This document shows positions 21,685-32,318 of a stretch of DNA of 64,000 bases, one piece after another (positions within the stretch are counted from its first letter, which is position 1; every line of letters starts with the position of its first letter). The notes beneath the pieces are model-generated. The model ran no database searches, had not been told where the DNA came from, and was given only the letters and a program-made list of their open reading frames with translations. A program made the translations under genes and the position numbers. This DNA is from Theocolax elegans (Eukaryota > Arthropoda > Insecta > Hymenoptera > Cerocephalidae). The DNA lies in contig CM047429.1 in the NCBI GenBank assembly GCA_026168455.1, positions 32,261,850 through 32,325,849 of the forward strand, written 5' to 3'.

Positions 21685-22108
21685 GTACCCTTCTTCTCGT
21701 AATATGAAACAGCTGACATCCTTTCTTAAGATGGTAGGCTAGTATTCTTGATTCATCAATCGCGAAACTAATATTAAGGCTCCTCTTACCAAGTTGCTGC
21801 GTAAAGACCTGGCTTGGAAATGGGTGAGGAGCAGGGAGAGGCGTTTCGTCAGCTTAGATTTGCGTTAGCTGAGACGCCTGTACTAGCCCGTCCAGACTTT
21901 TCTAAGCCATTTACCATCCAAAGTGACGCAAGTGACTTAGCAATATTGAGGTCTATCGATTTACAGCTGTGACCGACCACAGTGTTCTCAAATGGCTCAA
22001 AAAGGGTAGGTTGGCACGATGTATGCTTGAAATGCAGCAATGGAACTTTGAATTAGTACACGAGACAAGATCTTTGCACTACGTCCCAGACGCGTTTTCT
22101 CGTACCGG
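21685..22108 (+). pseudogene. Gypsy RT/RNase H continuation (plus copy)
   Basis: Directly after the piggyBac TTAA the Gypsy pol frame resumes: YPSSRNMKQLTSFLKMVG, FINRETNIKAPLTKLLRKD and then RPDFSKPFTIQSDASDLA. The last recognisable part reads VTDHSVLKWL, LARCMLEMQQWNFELVH and LHYVPDAFSR. It aligns with 27229-28200 of the other Gypsy copy, with stops and a deletion of about 150 bases in the RNase H start. It ends abruptly near 22108. Confidence 0.85.
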
Positions 22109-22111
22109 TGA

Positions 22112-22445
22112 TGAAGTATTTAAATGATCATTTAATTGTCTTGTGCGATCTACATTGAAATTCGCTAAAGTTTTTTGATTATCTTCATTATTTGTTGGAA
22201 CCATGTTGTATCTAAAATCTTCGTAACGTCGTAGCACTTGAAAATAAAGCGTTATGCGTTGCGCTTTAAATAAGCAATTAAAGAACAATAATTTTTTGTT
22301 TCGCATAATTTTGGTTTTTGTCCTTATTTAAATAGGTCGTTTAAAATAAAGGAAAAAAATAGATTAAATTTAACTTATTTCTTTTCCTTTGATTCTTGAT
22401 CCCTTAGCCATCGTTGATGCTCTTCATAGTTTTATTGAATGTTGA
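22112..22445 (-). other. Possible host exon fragments (unassigned)
   Basis: On the minus strand a short frame (about 22445-22395) ends YEEHQRWLRDQESKEKK. A second one (about 22245-22112), after a TTTATTTTCAAG acceptor-like site, reads RYEDFRYNMVPTNNEDNQ and is cut by the Gypsy junction near 22110. The lack of transposon motifs and the splice-like border make a host gene possible, but I cannot name it and it may be chance. Confidence 0.2.
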
Positions 22446-23460
22446 CTTCTATATCAATCTGAAGAAGACCAATGGTAGTAAAAAAAGATGTCTATTTTCC
22501 AAAACTTCTGCTTTATATTAAGCGACGTTTTATTGGCTTGGTATGTTTACGTTTACGCTCATCAGCTGTATATAAGTACGAACAGCGTTGCGGTTGTTTC
22601 ATTATTGACAGTTAAACTTAAACGATTAATTATTTCTTTTCCGTTCCTACATAACAATCAGGCACCAATGTAACAGTGTGGTTACTGCGCGTATGTTTGT
22701 CCGTATTACGCGGCTGCTTAGGGTACAGCTGAAGTTACCTTATGACCGTACCAAAACAAACTTACTTTTTCTGCATTGCGGTTACTAACCTTAAAATATT
22801 ACGCTGATAGCGAGATACGATTTCAGATAAGAAACAGGTATAATATGAATCTGAAAATGTCTGCGAAATATAACACTATTTTTTAATAGTCATACCATTC
22901 AATGAGTATTTTGTAATGACGGGAGACTTTTCTACTTCTACTGCTGCAATTGACTTTATGTAGTCGCGATTGAATAAGTTTAGCCTTCACCTGGCCCCTT
23001 TTGAGCCGACACATCATTTCTACGGTACTGACCTTACATCGCTCACGAAGATTGACGTCCTCATTTTTAATTATTTATTTAATTATTTATTTATTAACCA
23101 GAGTTACATAGAAAACGCATATGGTACAAAAGTATCGTATACATACAGAATTTCTACAAACTACGTTGTTGCAGTCTGTGACGTGGTATTCGCGTACCCG
23201 GTACACTTAATTATTTTTTATAATTAATACGAACCGTTGGGCCGCGTTTCCCAATACCGCGCACACAAGTAATTAATTTATCGCGAACTGCGGGCTGTCG
23301 CCAGGAACACGAGTTTGCTGGGATGAATTGTGTAAAGGATTCGGGCGATCCTCCTTGCCTCGACACGATATATAAATTAAGAGGATGTCGACGGGAGCGA
23401 GGAGAAATAATGAACACAAAATCAATTAAAATAAAAATGAATAAAAAACATTTATTTCGA
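22446..23460. other. No recognisable feature
   Basis: AT-rich to mixed sequence on both strands with no protein domain, RNA gene or clear repeat that I can identify. Confidence 0.4.
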
Positions 23461-23749
23461 TTAATTTAACATTTGGCCATCCAATCCTCGTGCCGCGACA
23501 ATATTACTTTCGCGCGGGCGGAAGTATCGGGAGTCAACCGGATCGAGATCTTCGCCTGCGGTTGACTCTGCCCCGATCACACTCGGGGAAGGGGGGGGGG
23601 GCGTGGTAGTATAAATAAGACTTCCCGGGATGCGCCCCGTGGATGGCCCAGCCGATCCGTGTCCCTGTGTCCTCCTGGGCAACGGAGGACCGACGTCGGC
23701 TGCGGTGTTGAAAGGCGGCCCTGTGCTCGCGAACCACGTCCACGCTCAC
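23461..23749 (-). CDS. Hypothetical C-terminal frame with poly(A) signal
   Basis: Two overlapping minus-strand frames (23682-23461 and 23749-23534) cover a GC-rich block. The first ends NIVAARGLDGQMLN and is followed about 10 bases later by AATAAA on the minus strand (near 23450). That layout resembles the 3' end of a transcribed gene or retroelement pol. The proline-rich stretch (TTPPPPSPS) is low complexity. I recognise no family; it could be non-coding. Confidence 0.2.
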
Positions 23750-24230
23750 TCACTCACTTCCCGTCCTTGTCACACACCAGGTCACTCGCGTCTCAGTCAC
23801 GAGGACGATACGGATTGATAGCCGATGCTTTGCGCCTCACGCGCCTTTTCTTAGCCGTAAACGATAGATACTTGGCATCGGATTTAGTTTGTCCGCCTCG
23901 AGTGACGGATCGGGACGTACTAAGTAGGCAATTGCCTAATTTTTCGAAAAAGGGATGAGAGTGGGAAACTCACACAAACAATCTCTCGCGCTCTCATTCC
24001 TACGTACTATTGCGCGCGTAATTGTACACATTTGTACAAGTAAACAAATGTCGTCGGTTGGCCTTGACATACCAAAGGCTCCGACGACTTACAATTAAAA
24101 TGAATTTAAATGCTTTGTCTGCCGCGAATAGTTGTGTGACGATTTCCGTCACCAGTTACAGTGATACGCAATTATTTTATAATAACCTTACTACAGTGTC
24201 GTGAACCTTGCAGAGGAAAATAAGATTTTC
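23750..24230. other. No recognisable feature
   Basis: GC-rich at first, then AT-rich, up to the Gypsy LTR. It contains a GA/CT-rich stretch near 23970-24000 but nothing coding that I can support. Confidence 0.4.
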
Positions 24231-24767
24231 TGTTTGCAGGTCTCGTTTAAAACTATTAAAACTTAACAAAAACACTGGCTAGTTATACAGTAATTAGTAC
24301 AGCAAAACCTCCATGCCATTCATCATATACACACATACTGCACATGCACACACTCAGCATCGATAGTACTTCCCAGTCGGACTTCCGGACACGAGTTGTC
24401 CATCTCTGCCTACTCATTCATACATTTGGGTATAAGGAACTTTTTTTCTCACTTAGACACAACAATTAATACATTTTCTAAAATTTGTAACATTTATTAG
24501 AAATTTACAAATATACTTAAAATACAACGGACATCCATGTTATTTCAATACTCATATTTAATTTAGTCTTTCTATAATTTGTATTAGATCTTTTTTATAT
24601 ATTTTTAATTATAAGTTTTATTATTAGATAAGAATATATTTTATTATATTATATTATAACATATAAGATTCAATTATTTGCATTTATTGGTTGTTATTTT
24701 TATATAAATAATTTATGTTCTCATTATTTATTACTTTATTGTTTTTATTATTATCATTTTAGCAGCA
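24231..24767 (-). repeat. Gypsy 3' LTR (MITE-free)
   Basis: A 537-bp repeat running from TG to CA, homologous to 32319-33519. It is AT-rich in its first half as read on the minus strand. It lacks the MITE found in the partner LTR and so preserves the empty site at about 24290. Confidence 0.85.
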
Positions 24768-24795
24768 AAGCCCCTTCCCCCCCTCCCTTGACGCT
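24768..24795 (-). promoter_or_regulatory. Polypurine tract of Gypsy
   Basis: On the minus strand, AAGGGAGGGGGGGAAGGGG lies immediately upstream of the 3' LTR. This is where plus-strand DNA synthesis starts in LTR retrotransposons, and it fixes the LTR boundary. Confidence 0.8.
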
Positions 24796-24920
24796 ACTTG
24801 CCTCGGGCAGGCCAAGTCAAAAGAAGGCACAATCTATTCGCGACCGCGCGCTGTCCTCTTCTCTCTTCGATTAGTGGCGGGAAGAGATGCGGTCATTGAG
24901 GATACGGACCACCTCCTGTG

Positions 24921-26104
24921 CTACGTCTCGTGCCACATCAGCTGGGAGATCGGCAGCGGCCTCCAGCAACATTCCCTAAAAATGTCCGTCTGGTTGCTGG
25001 ATTGTGCTGTCGACCCAGCTGAAGAAGCCGATACTTTCCGACTTTGGTATCGGCTGACGAGATGGCCCATCCATCCTCGTAGCGTCAACTTCCATCGGGG
25101 TAGGCCGTTGCAAGTCGCGAGGCCAAGCTTTCTGCGATTGCTCCCCACGAGGTTTCGAAACAGAGGTCTTGGTCCTACCCTTCCCACTGACTCGTTGGAC
25201 AGGGACTGAGCCCCGCTCTCTTCACGTCCCTGCCCTTCTGGTTCTGCTGCTTGGTCGCTGGTCGAGGGAGCGTTCAGGCTTTCTCTGTACTCCCTCGACT
25301 TCTGGTCCGCTTTGGCTTGGACGACCGCACTTAGGGCTGCCTTCACTTGCTCGAAGGGCCCCGTGCAATCTAACCCAAATGCAGCAGCCTGGCGGCGAGT
25401 CGCCTCTTCCACACGGCGATCCACCACCACTTCTGCATAGGAAAGTTTATTGCTGTAAGGCTTCACACACGAGCCCTTCCTAGCACCCTCCTTGCAGGTG
25501 GACGTCTCCACCCGTCGCCTCTTCGACTCCTTCGGACCTGCCCGTGGCGTTGGTCGCTTTGGTGCCTGTGGAGAGGCAGGGACCTTAGCGGCCGGTGCAT
25601 CGGGGTTAGATGGCGCGAAGGGGGAGTAACCCCAACTTGGGCAGGGACTCGACCCCAACATCGACTTTCCCCGCCTGCGATGGACCCATGACAGGTGTCT
25701 CTGCTTCCGAGAACGGCCGAATCGTTGCTCAGGGTGTCGCAGAGACTCCTGATTCGTAGTCGTCCATCGTCAATTACCTATTGCCGCTAGACTTCTTCTT
25801 CTTGCGGCGTGGGCGGTTTGCGGCGACGGTCTTCTTCTGCTCCCGATCTGCCTCGGTGCTAATACTGCACGCACATCCACTTTCATCTGTTCCACTGAGG
25901 TGGACTCGACCGACGACGAGAGGTCAACCGTCGAGGCAGATCGACCAGTACCTGTTCGATGTCCCGCACAGACTGGGCATATCCAGCTGCATGACGGTTT
26001 CTGGCCGCCTCCTTTTCAAATTGGCGGTGGCCTTCTTCGTCGCGCTCGACCGCTTGTTATTGGAGCATTTGCTCCGTCAGAGCGATCAACTCGCCGTTTG
26101 AGTC
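24921..26104 (-). pseudogene. Third ORF region between integrase and 3' LTR
   Basis: From an ATG at 26104 (after a TTTTCTTTCAG splice-acceptor-like site) the frame reads MDSNGELIALTEQML, a stop, then a charged helical stretch (EEGHRQFEKEAARNRH). After further stops a 246-residue frame (25661-24921) has a Pro/Lys/Arg-rich part (PKESKRRRVE, a likely nuclear signal) and SYAEVVVDRRVEEATRRQ. Some Gypsy elements express a third ORF from a spliced RNA, but I see no signal peptide or membrane segment, so it is not a typical envelope gene. Function unknown; a captured LINE ORF1 piece is an alternative. Confidence 0.4.
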
Positions 26105-26399
26105 CATCTGGGAGCTGAAAGAAAACAGAAGCTTATTAGTCATAATTAAAAATAAATTACGAATAAGGGAGAATTGCCCATTCTCTCACACACAAATATT
26201 CTCAAACATCACACTCTCAATGCATGGCATACAGTTACCACGCTCAACCTTCGATAACTGTTCTCATACGAACCGATACGCAACCCTTACTGCTCTACTT
26301 GACAACCCGTGGTGGTACATATCTTTTTACATCAGATATATGTACCTCGGTCCGTTTCCGACCAGACTCTTCTAGTCTAGAATTACTGGAGATAGTACT

Positions 26400-27340
26400 T
26401 CTTTAACTTCGAAGGGTCCGTCATACTTTGGTGCTAGTTTAGCAGATATGCCGTTCGCACTTTGGGAAAGCGTTCGGCACTTCCTCATGACTAGATCTCC
26501 TACCTGAAACGAGGCAATACGTCTGTTTCTGTTGTAGATTTTTTCTTGATGTCTTTACTCCTCGTCAATGTAATTCTTCACTAAGCGGCGTAGAGCATCA
26601 AGTCTTTTAAGTCGATCTAGCCATACTTCGAGATTGTCCAGGATCTTAAAGTCCTGTTTTTCCACTTCCCTGAGGAGACTCTTCACAGGTTGTGGATGAC
26701 GACCGAAGTTTAAGAACGCGGGTGAGACTTTTGTACTTGACTGCATCGCCGTGTTTATTGCATGGCGAAATTCGTGCAAGTGTGTGTCCCACCCACGACG
26801 ATCTGAATCCACAAACGTCGCAATCATCGTTTTTAACGTTCTATTAGTTCTCTCCACTGGGTTGGCTTGTGGTCGGTAAGGAGGGCTTCTGACATGTTTT
26901 ATGCCATACTCCTCCAGCATTCGCGATATGATGCCGATGATGAACTCAGTCCCATTATCCGTTATTAGAAAATCTGGTGTTTCCCAACGGAAGACTACGA
27001 GTTCATCGAATGCTTTCGACACCGGTCTCACCGGACTTACCGGTCGCCGTACGTAATGGTTTGAGCTCTATCCACCTTGTAAACAAGTCTTGAAATACTA
27101 TGATGTATTTATATTAACTTTTACTACGTGGAAGCTCCATTACGTCTGCTGCCACAACAGCCCAGGGTCTCTCAATATTCCGTTTATCCATCAAGCTTTG
27201 AGGACCTGCTTGAGACGTCTTATAGCTCTTACAGATCAGACACTGTAAAACAAATTGGCGGGTATCGTGGTAGATACCTGGCCAATAATAGTCTCTTGCA
27301 ACACGTTCGTAAGTCTTTTCGACTCCCGTATGACCCATAA
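26400..27340 (-). pseudogene. Gypsy integrase
   Basis: The zinc-binding domain lies at 27338-27220 (GHTGVEKTYERVARDYYWPG then CLICKSYK, the H-H-C-C pattern). The core is in two frames: AADVMELPRSK and YKYIIVFQDLFTRW carry the first Asp, LITDNGTEF (about 26950) the second, and NPVERTNRTLKTM (about 26860) the Glu. The C-terminal GPY/F-like domain reads LAPKYDGPFEV at about 26440. A stop after PRSKS and frameshifts near 27050 and 26555 break the frame. Integrase joins element DNA to the chromosome. Confidence 0.9.
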
Positions 27341-27344
27341 GATG

Positions 27345-28850
27345 GGTGGAAATAAGAATCTCGGTTCCTCTGCTCTAAGGGTAAAACAAGGCGCCAGTCT
27401 TCTTCTCGTTCTGTTACAGAGTCCAAGAGTTTATCACTTGTAAAACGATATAGCATATCATCTTCAATTTTCCACTCCGGAAATTTTTTAGGGCATGAGC
27501 GCACATCGTTTAATCTAGCAATATACCATGGGTCTGTAATTACTTCGAACGAGGCAATCTCTTCTTCGTCGGGGTCTGGGTTGACGGCACGAGAAATCGC
27601 GTCCGGGACATAGTGCAAGGCTCCGTTCTTATGCACTATTTCAAAGTCCCATTGCGCCATTTCAAGTATCCATCATGCCAACCTACCCGACGGCTCTTTG
27701 AGAATTTTGAGCCATTTGAGAGCACTATAGTCGGTCACAGCCGTGAATCGATAGGCCTCAATGTATGGTCTCAATCTCTTAATAGCCCATATGAGAGCCA
27801 ATCATTTCTTTTCCGTTGTCATGTAACTACGTTCAGCGCGATTTAATAATCGGCTGACGTAGACAATCGGATGCTCGAAACCCTCATCGTCCAGTTGCGT
27901 CAAAGCCGCACCTATTGCTAAGTCACTAACGTCACTTTGGAAGGTAAACGGCTTAGAGAAGTCTGGATGGGCTAATACAAGTGCTTCAGCTAACGCAACT
28001 CTAAGCTGACGAAACGCCTCCTCCTGCTCCTCGCCCCAATCCCAAGCCTGGTCTTTACGCAGTAACTTGGTAAGGGGAGCTTTAATGTCAGCTTCTCGAT
28101 TAATGAATCGACAGTACCAGCCTACCATCCAGAGGAAGGATCTCAGCTGTTTGACATTACGAGGGGTAGGGCAGTTAAGGACTGGAGCGACTCGTTCTTC
28201 ATCAGGCCTCAAGCCGTCCACGTCCAATTTGTACCCAAGGAACATTACGCTGGAACAACAAAACTCAAACTTCTCTCGATTCACTACGAGTCCAGCGTCA
28301 TTCAACGTCCATAGTACGTATTCGAGCCATTTAAGATGGTCCTCAAAAGTTTCGGTAATGACGATCAAGTCGTCTAGGTAACCAAACACATGAGGTTCCC
28401 TCTTAGGCCCGAAAATTGCATCTATAAGCCGTGCAAAGGTCATAGGAGCATTCATGAGGCCAAAAGGCATTCTCGTGAACTGCTACAGCCCCAACCCTGG
28501 TACAGCAAATGCAGTATAATGCCGGCTCGCCTCGGCCATTAATATTTGGCAGTATGCTTTCTTAAGATCAATTTTCGATATATACCTTGCATTATGCAGC
28601 TTATCCAATATGGTATCCATATTAGGGATTGGATAAGAATCACGGTTTGTGACTGCATTAAGGTCTCGAAAATCGGTACAGAAGCGATAACTTCCTTTGT
28701 CCTTGCGAACGATGACCGGAGCAGATGGCCAATCACTCGCACTCGGTTCAATAATGCCCTTGTCAAACATCTTTTCGACCTCACTCTGGGCAAATTCAAG
28801 GACCTTGGGAGACATACGTCTTGGCTTATGCCGGACCGGTCTCGCTGGTC
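27345..28850 (-). pseudogene. Gypsy reverse transcriptase and RNase H
   Basis: RT begins near 28815 (EKMFDKGIIEPSASDWPSAP, CTDFRDLNAV, ISKIDLKKAY). It is interrupted by one stop just before QFTRMPFGLMNAP (28490). It then carries the catalytic YLDD (about 28380), FLGYKLDVDGLRPDEERV and the thumb segment RNVKQLRSFLWMVGWYCRF. RNase H follows (FTFQSDVSDLAIGAAL, then VTDYSALKWL in another frame with stops near 27805 and 27665) and ends QWDFEIVHKNGALHYVPDA. Three stop codons make it non-functional. Confidence 0.9.
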
Positions 28851-29720
28851 GTCCTGTATCTCAATTATACCAGCACATTCAGCGGAAATCCTCGAATCAA
28901 TGTCATGAACTGTATCTCTGACGAAGTGTCTCCAATCACTCTCGCCAATACGCCAGATAGCTTTGCCTAATTTGACTTCCATATTCCAATGTTGTAGAAA
29001 ATCCATACCGAGAATGATGGAATGCTCAATATTTTCTACAATTCTCAGTTGGATATTGCCATCAAGTCCTTCTACACAGAATAGAATGTCGATAAGGCCA
29101 AGGACTTTAAGTGCTGGTCCAGCCACACCTTTCACGATAACCTAGACAGGTCTTCATTTAAACTTGTACTGTTCGACAACATCTGATCGTACAAGAGAGA
29201 CTATGGCGCCAGGATCGAAAAGTGCTTTAATGTCCTTTCCACCGTGTTGTACCAAAAAGAATAGCCGGTTACCCGGTTGGATTCCACAAATTATCTGGTC
29301 GGTTTGACTATCATCGTTAAGAGTCGAAGCCGTGTGCGTCATTTTAGACGTACTTGGTACTGCATCTACCCCCCCCCCCTGAATTGTACTTCTCGGCAAC
29401 AAGTTTGCACGGTTCATGTTATGCACACCATCGACAACTACCTTCTCCACCAAGGGCTCGTTGTTGAGGACAATTTCCTTCTCCACCATGGGCTTCTTGT
29501 CCTCTTTATTAGGTGTGTCACAACGGGGTGACGAGGAGCAACAACCAAGGTCGTTCACTCCGATGGTGCTAAGCGGCTGAGATAACAATCTCTTTACGCC
29601 TTTTTCACTAATTATATCTCTACTACCAGAGTATATTTGCCTTTGGAGTTCCTTAGCCCATTCGTTAGCCTCACGCTTTTGTTGGTCTAATAAGGTTCCT
29701 TGTTCTGTTTTACCTTGCAA
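28850..29720 (-). pseudogene. Gypsy aspartic protease region
   Basis: The frame 29720-29154 ends with IKALFDPGAIVSLVRSDVV, the retropepsin active-site region, in which the usual Asp-Thr/Ser-Gly is Asp-Pro-Gly. The next frame (from 29135) supplies the conserved downstream part, IEHSIILGMDFLQHWNMEV (ILGxDFL). The protease cleaves the Gag-Pol polyprotein. A stop at 29154 separates the two halves. Asp-Pro-Gly may be a family variant or a damaging change. Confidence 0.75.
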
Positions 29721-30426
29721 AGCTCGGTGGGAATGACAGGTTGTGTTCTAAGAACTTTTCCATCTGTCAAATTCCCAGAAAGTTTAGGATCCTTACACTC
29801 AGACTTACTTCCAACACCAACTTCGATCTGAGTGGGAATTTGATCTCCGTTAAGGACTTTAGAAAAGTCAGCAAATGATTTGCTACACTTCTTAAATAGT
29901 TTAGAGGGTTGTCCAACCTTAAACTCCTGCCCTTGTAAACCATGCAGTTTACTTACTGCAGTGCAGGGCGCCCGGGGCAACTCGGGTGCCCTGCGTTCAG
30001 GTTTCCCACGTTTTGGAGGAACCTGACGCAGTTAGGACATGTTTGGAGTGTAACACTACTAGTTCCATACAGCTGCCACTCCTTTGCTATCAATGGGGTA
30101 GCGCACTGCTCAGCGGAGTGCCCAATGTTTTCGCATCGGTAGCATGTTCGGCTCGGGCAATCCGACGACCTATGACCGACTTTTTGGCATGTGAAACACA
30201 CGCCGACAAAGTTGGTGCCCAGATTCGTTGGGTTTACTGCCGTCGCCTGTGGTTGTACATACCTCACCAGATTTTGTGCCATTTGTGGGACAAAAACATT
30301 TTGCTGGGGCAGTTGAGAATTCATCAAAACACGTCTTTCTCTTTTGCCCGAACTCTGTTTTTGTTGCCCAGGTGACTGTTGAGAAACAGGCACGTACGAT
30401 ACGGATTTCGAATTGCGAGCACTCAC
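29720..30426 (-). pseudogene. Gypsy nucleocapsid (two CCHC knuckles)
   Basis: The 157-residue frame contains CFTCQKVGHRSSDC and CYRCENIGHSAEQC, two CX2CX4HX4C zinc knuckles that bind element RNA. A later CPNC follows. The upstream part is rich in Gln and Ser. It follows the capsid part at 30436 after one stop. Confidence 0.85.
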
Positions 30427-30435
30427 TCCATTATT

Positions 30436-32317
30436 CTATTTAGCGTATCGTTTCTGAAAACTATTAGCGATGTTGAAAGTACCGTACACAGCGGCTGCTT
30501 CGTATTCGCTTGAAGAAGAGTTTGGCGAGTTTTTCGCACTTTTCTTGCTCTTCTTCTTAATAGTTTTCTTAGACGACTGTTTATCCGAATGAACAGACTC
30601 ATCCTTACTCTTTTCGGTAACAGTCGCCACTTTACCCGAAATTCGTGCTCCACCATTCTGTTTCGGAAAAGCTTCTGGTGCGAGCTTCTCGCGCTTAACG
30701 TTGGAACTGGAGAATTTCGTGTCCCATGTTAGGTGCTGCTCGTACTTTTTACCGTAGCTTGTCAAATCCGAAAAACTCCTGATTCGTCGTACTGGTATGT
30801 ACCTACCGTAATCTGGCCTCATCTGCAAGTAGGCCATCTTCATCTGTTGTTCTAATGAGGGAGGGCATTTGAACTTATTTACGATCGCTCTGAAACAGTT
30901 TAAGAACGTCGTAGCTTTTCTTCCCTCGTTTTGTAGTTGTTGATCGAAGCTCCATGAGTAAATCTTCGTCATTTAAGAGATGGCCAAACTTATTTAGGAA
31001 CTCGATTTCAAAATCACGCCAATATTGAAGAGATGACTAAACTATTCTAAACTAGAACAAAGGTGATTTTGAGAGTACATTGGGCAGGGCACTGAATATC
31101 CTGCGATCTGAGAACTTGTTGTCGTTTCTAAAGCCATGCAAACGGTTCAGAAACTCTTCCGCGTCCTTTTTGGTATCACCATCAAAGGACATGTTGCAGA
31201 TACGCAGCTCTCGTGCGCACCCTGTCCGATCGTGCGTTCGGTTATCGTCTATACGATAGAAGTCTCTCTTTCTCGACGGTCATCTCCATTATCCGTCCAG
31301 GGACTCCTACGTCTACTGGTAGAAGGATTCCTACTCTCTTGTCGGCCTTCAGCCGCCCTACGAGAATCAGATCTCCTACGAGTAGATTCGCGATTAGACT
31401 GATACCCATCGGATGAATCCGTCTGAGTATACTGATCGCATATGGCCACCGCACGCTTGTCTCGAGGCGTTTCTTTACGTCTATCCGACCTCTCTTTGTG
31501 ACCTTTCTCTGGAATTTCCGGCTGTGCTCGGTCGTCGAGTTTACGGTTCGAATAACGTTTCTGAGTACGTCTCTCCGTACAGCTCTCACGACGTTCATCG
31601 TTGCTTGAGGCTCTACTCACAGAACGATGGTGTCGTGGCTTTCTGTTTGGAGTCATGTACTCACGTCTCTCTCTTCTATCTTGTCCCTCATAAGTCTTAG
31701 AAGAGGTATCACGACTTCTCGGTTCAAACCTCGGTTTTTCGTAAGACTAAACACTGACGTCTTTAGGAATGTCATGTCCATTCCTATCATCAACAAATTG
31801 ACGTTCGGTTGTGTTAGCCTCGGGTTGCCTGTTGTCGTATTGTTTAGAGGTGTATCCTCGTGACGTACGATGGTCGGCTTCTCCCTGCAAACCCAAGCCA
31901 AATGTTGTGTTGTCACTTCACTCTCTCTAGTGCCAAGATGTCCGCTGTTTGTCTGGTCCCCAATTGGGAGGTAATGTGCGGGTGCATAAAAACCTTCGAG
32001 GTGAGTAGTCGTCACGGTCGTAATCGTCGACGTAGTGGTTGTGTATGAGGATGCAGCCACAGAAACAGGAACATAAGGGATTGCAGTCGTGGTCGTGTTT
32101 GCTGCCGGTACCTCACCAAATCGTTTAGGTATAGCACTAGCAACCCTTTCGCGATCCGACATTTCGGACACGCAGGAAACTTCCGTTCCTGATTGGACCA
32201 CACTCCCTTTCCTGAAACGAGCTTTCCTAATTTCCCATAGTTCCTGACATCTAGAGGTTTATGTGCAGGCTCTGCCCTTACATTCTCATCGTATTCTGGG
32301 AACCATGGTATTTCCAT
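30436..32317 (-). pseudogene. Gypsy gag (matrix/capsid part)
   Basis: Frames at 32317-32012, 32201-31653, 31656-31249 and 30972-30436 form one gag in shifted frames. The first starts with an ATG one base from the LTR edge (MEIPWFPEYDENV). The next is Thr-rich (TTTTSTITTVTTTH) and the next Arg-rich (RRRSDSRRAAEGRQE). The capsid-like part has TFLNCFRAIVNKFKCPPSLEQ and MRPDYGRYIPVRRI. All blocks recur in the plus-strand copy at 4612-6160, which supports the assignment. Confidence 0.75.
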
Positions 32318-32318
32318 C

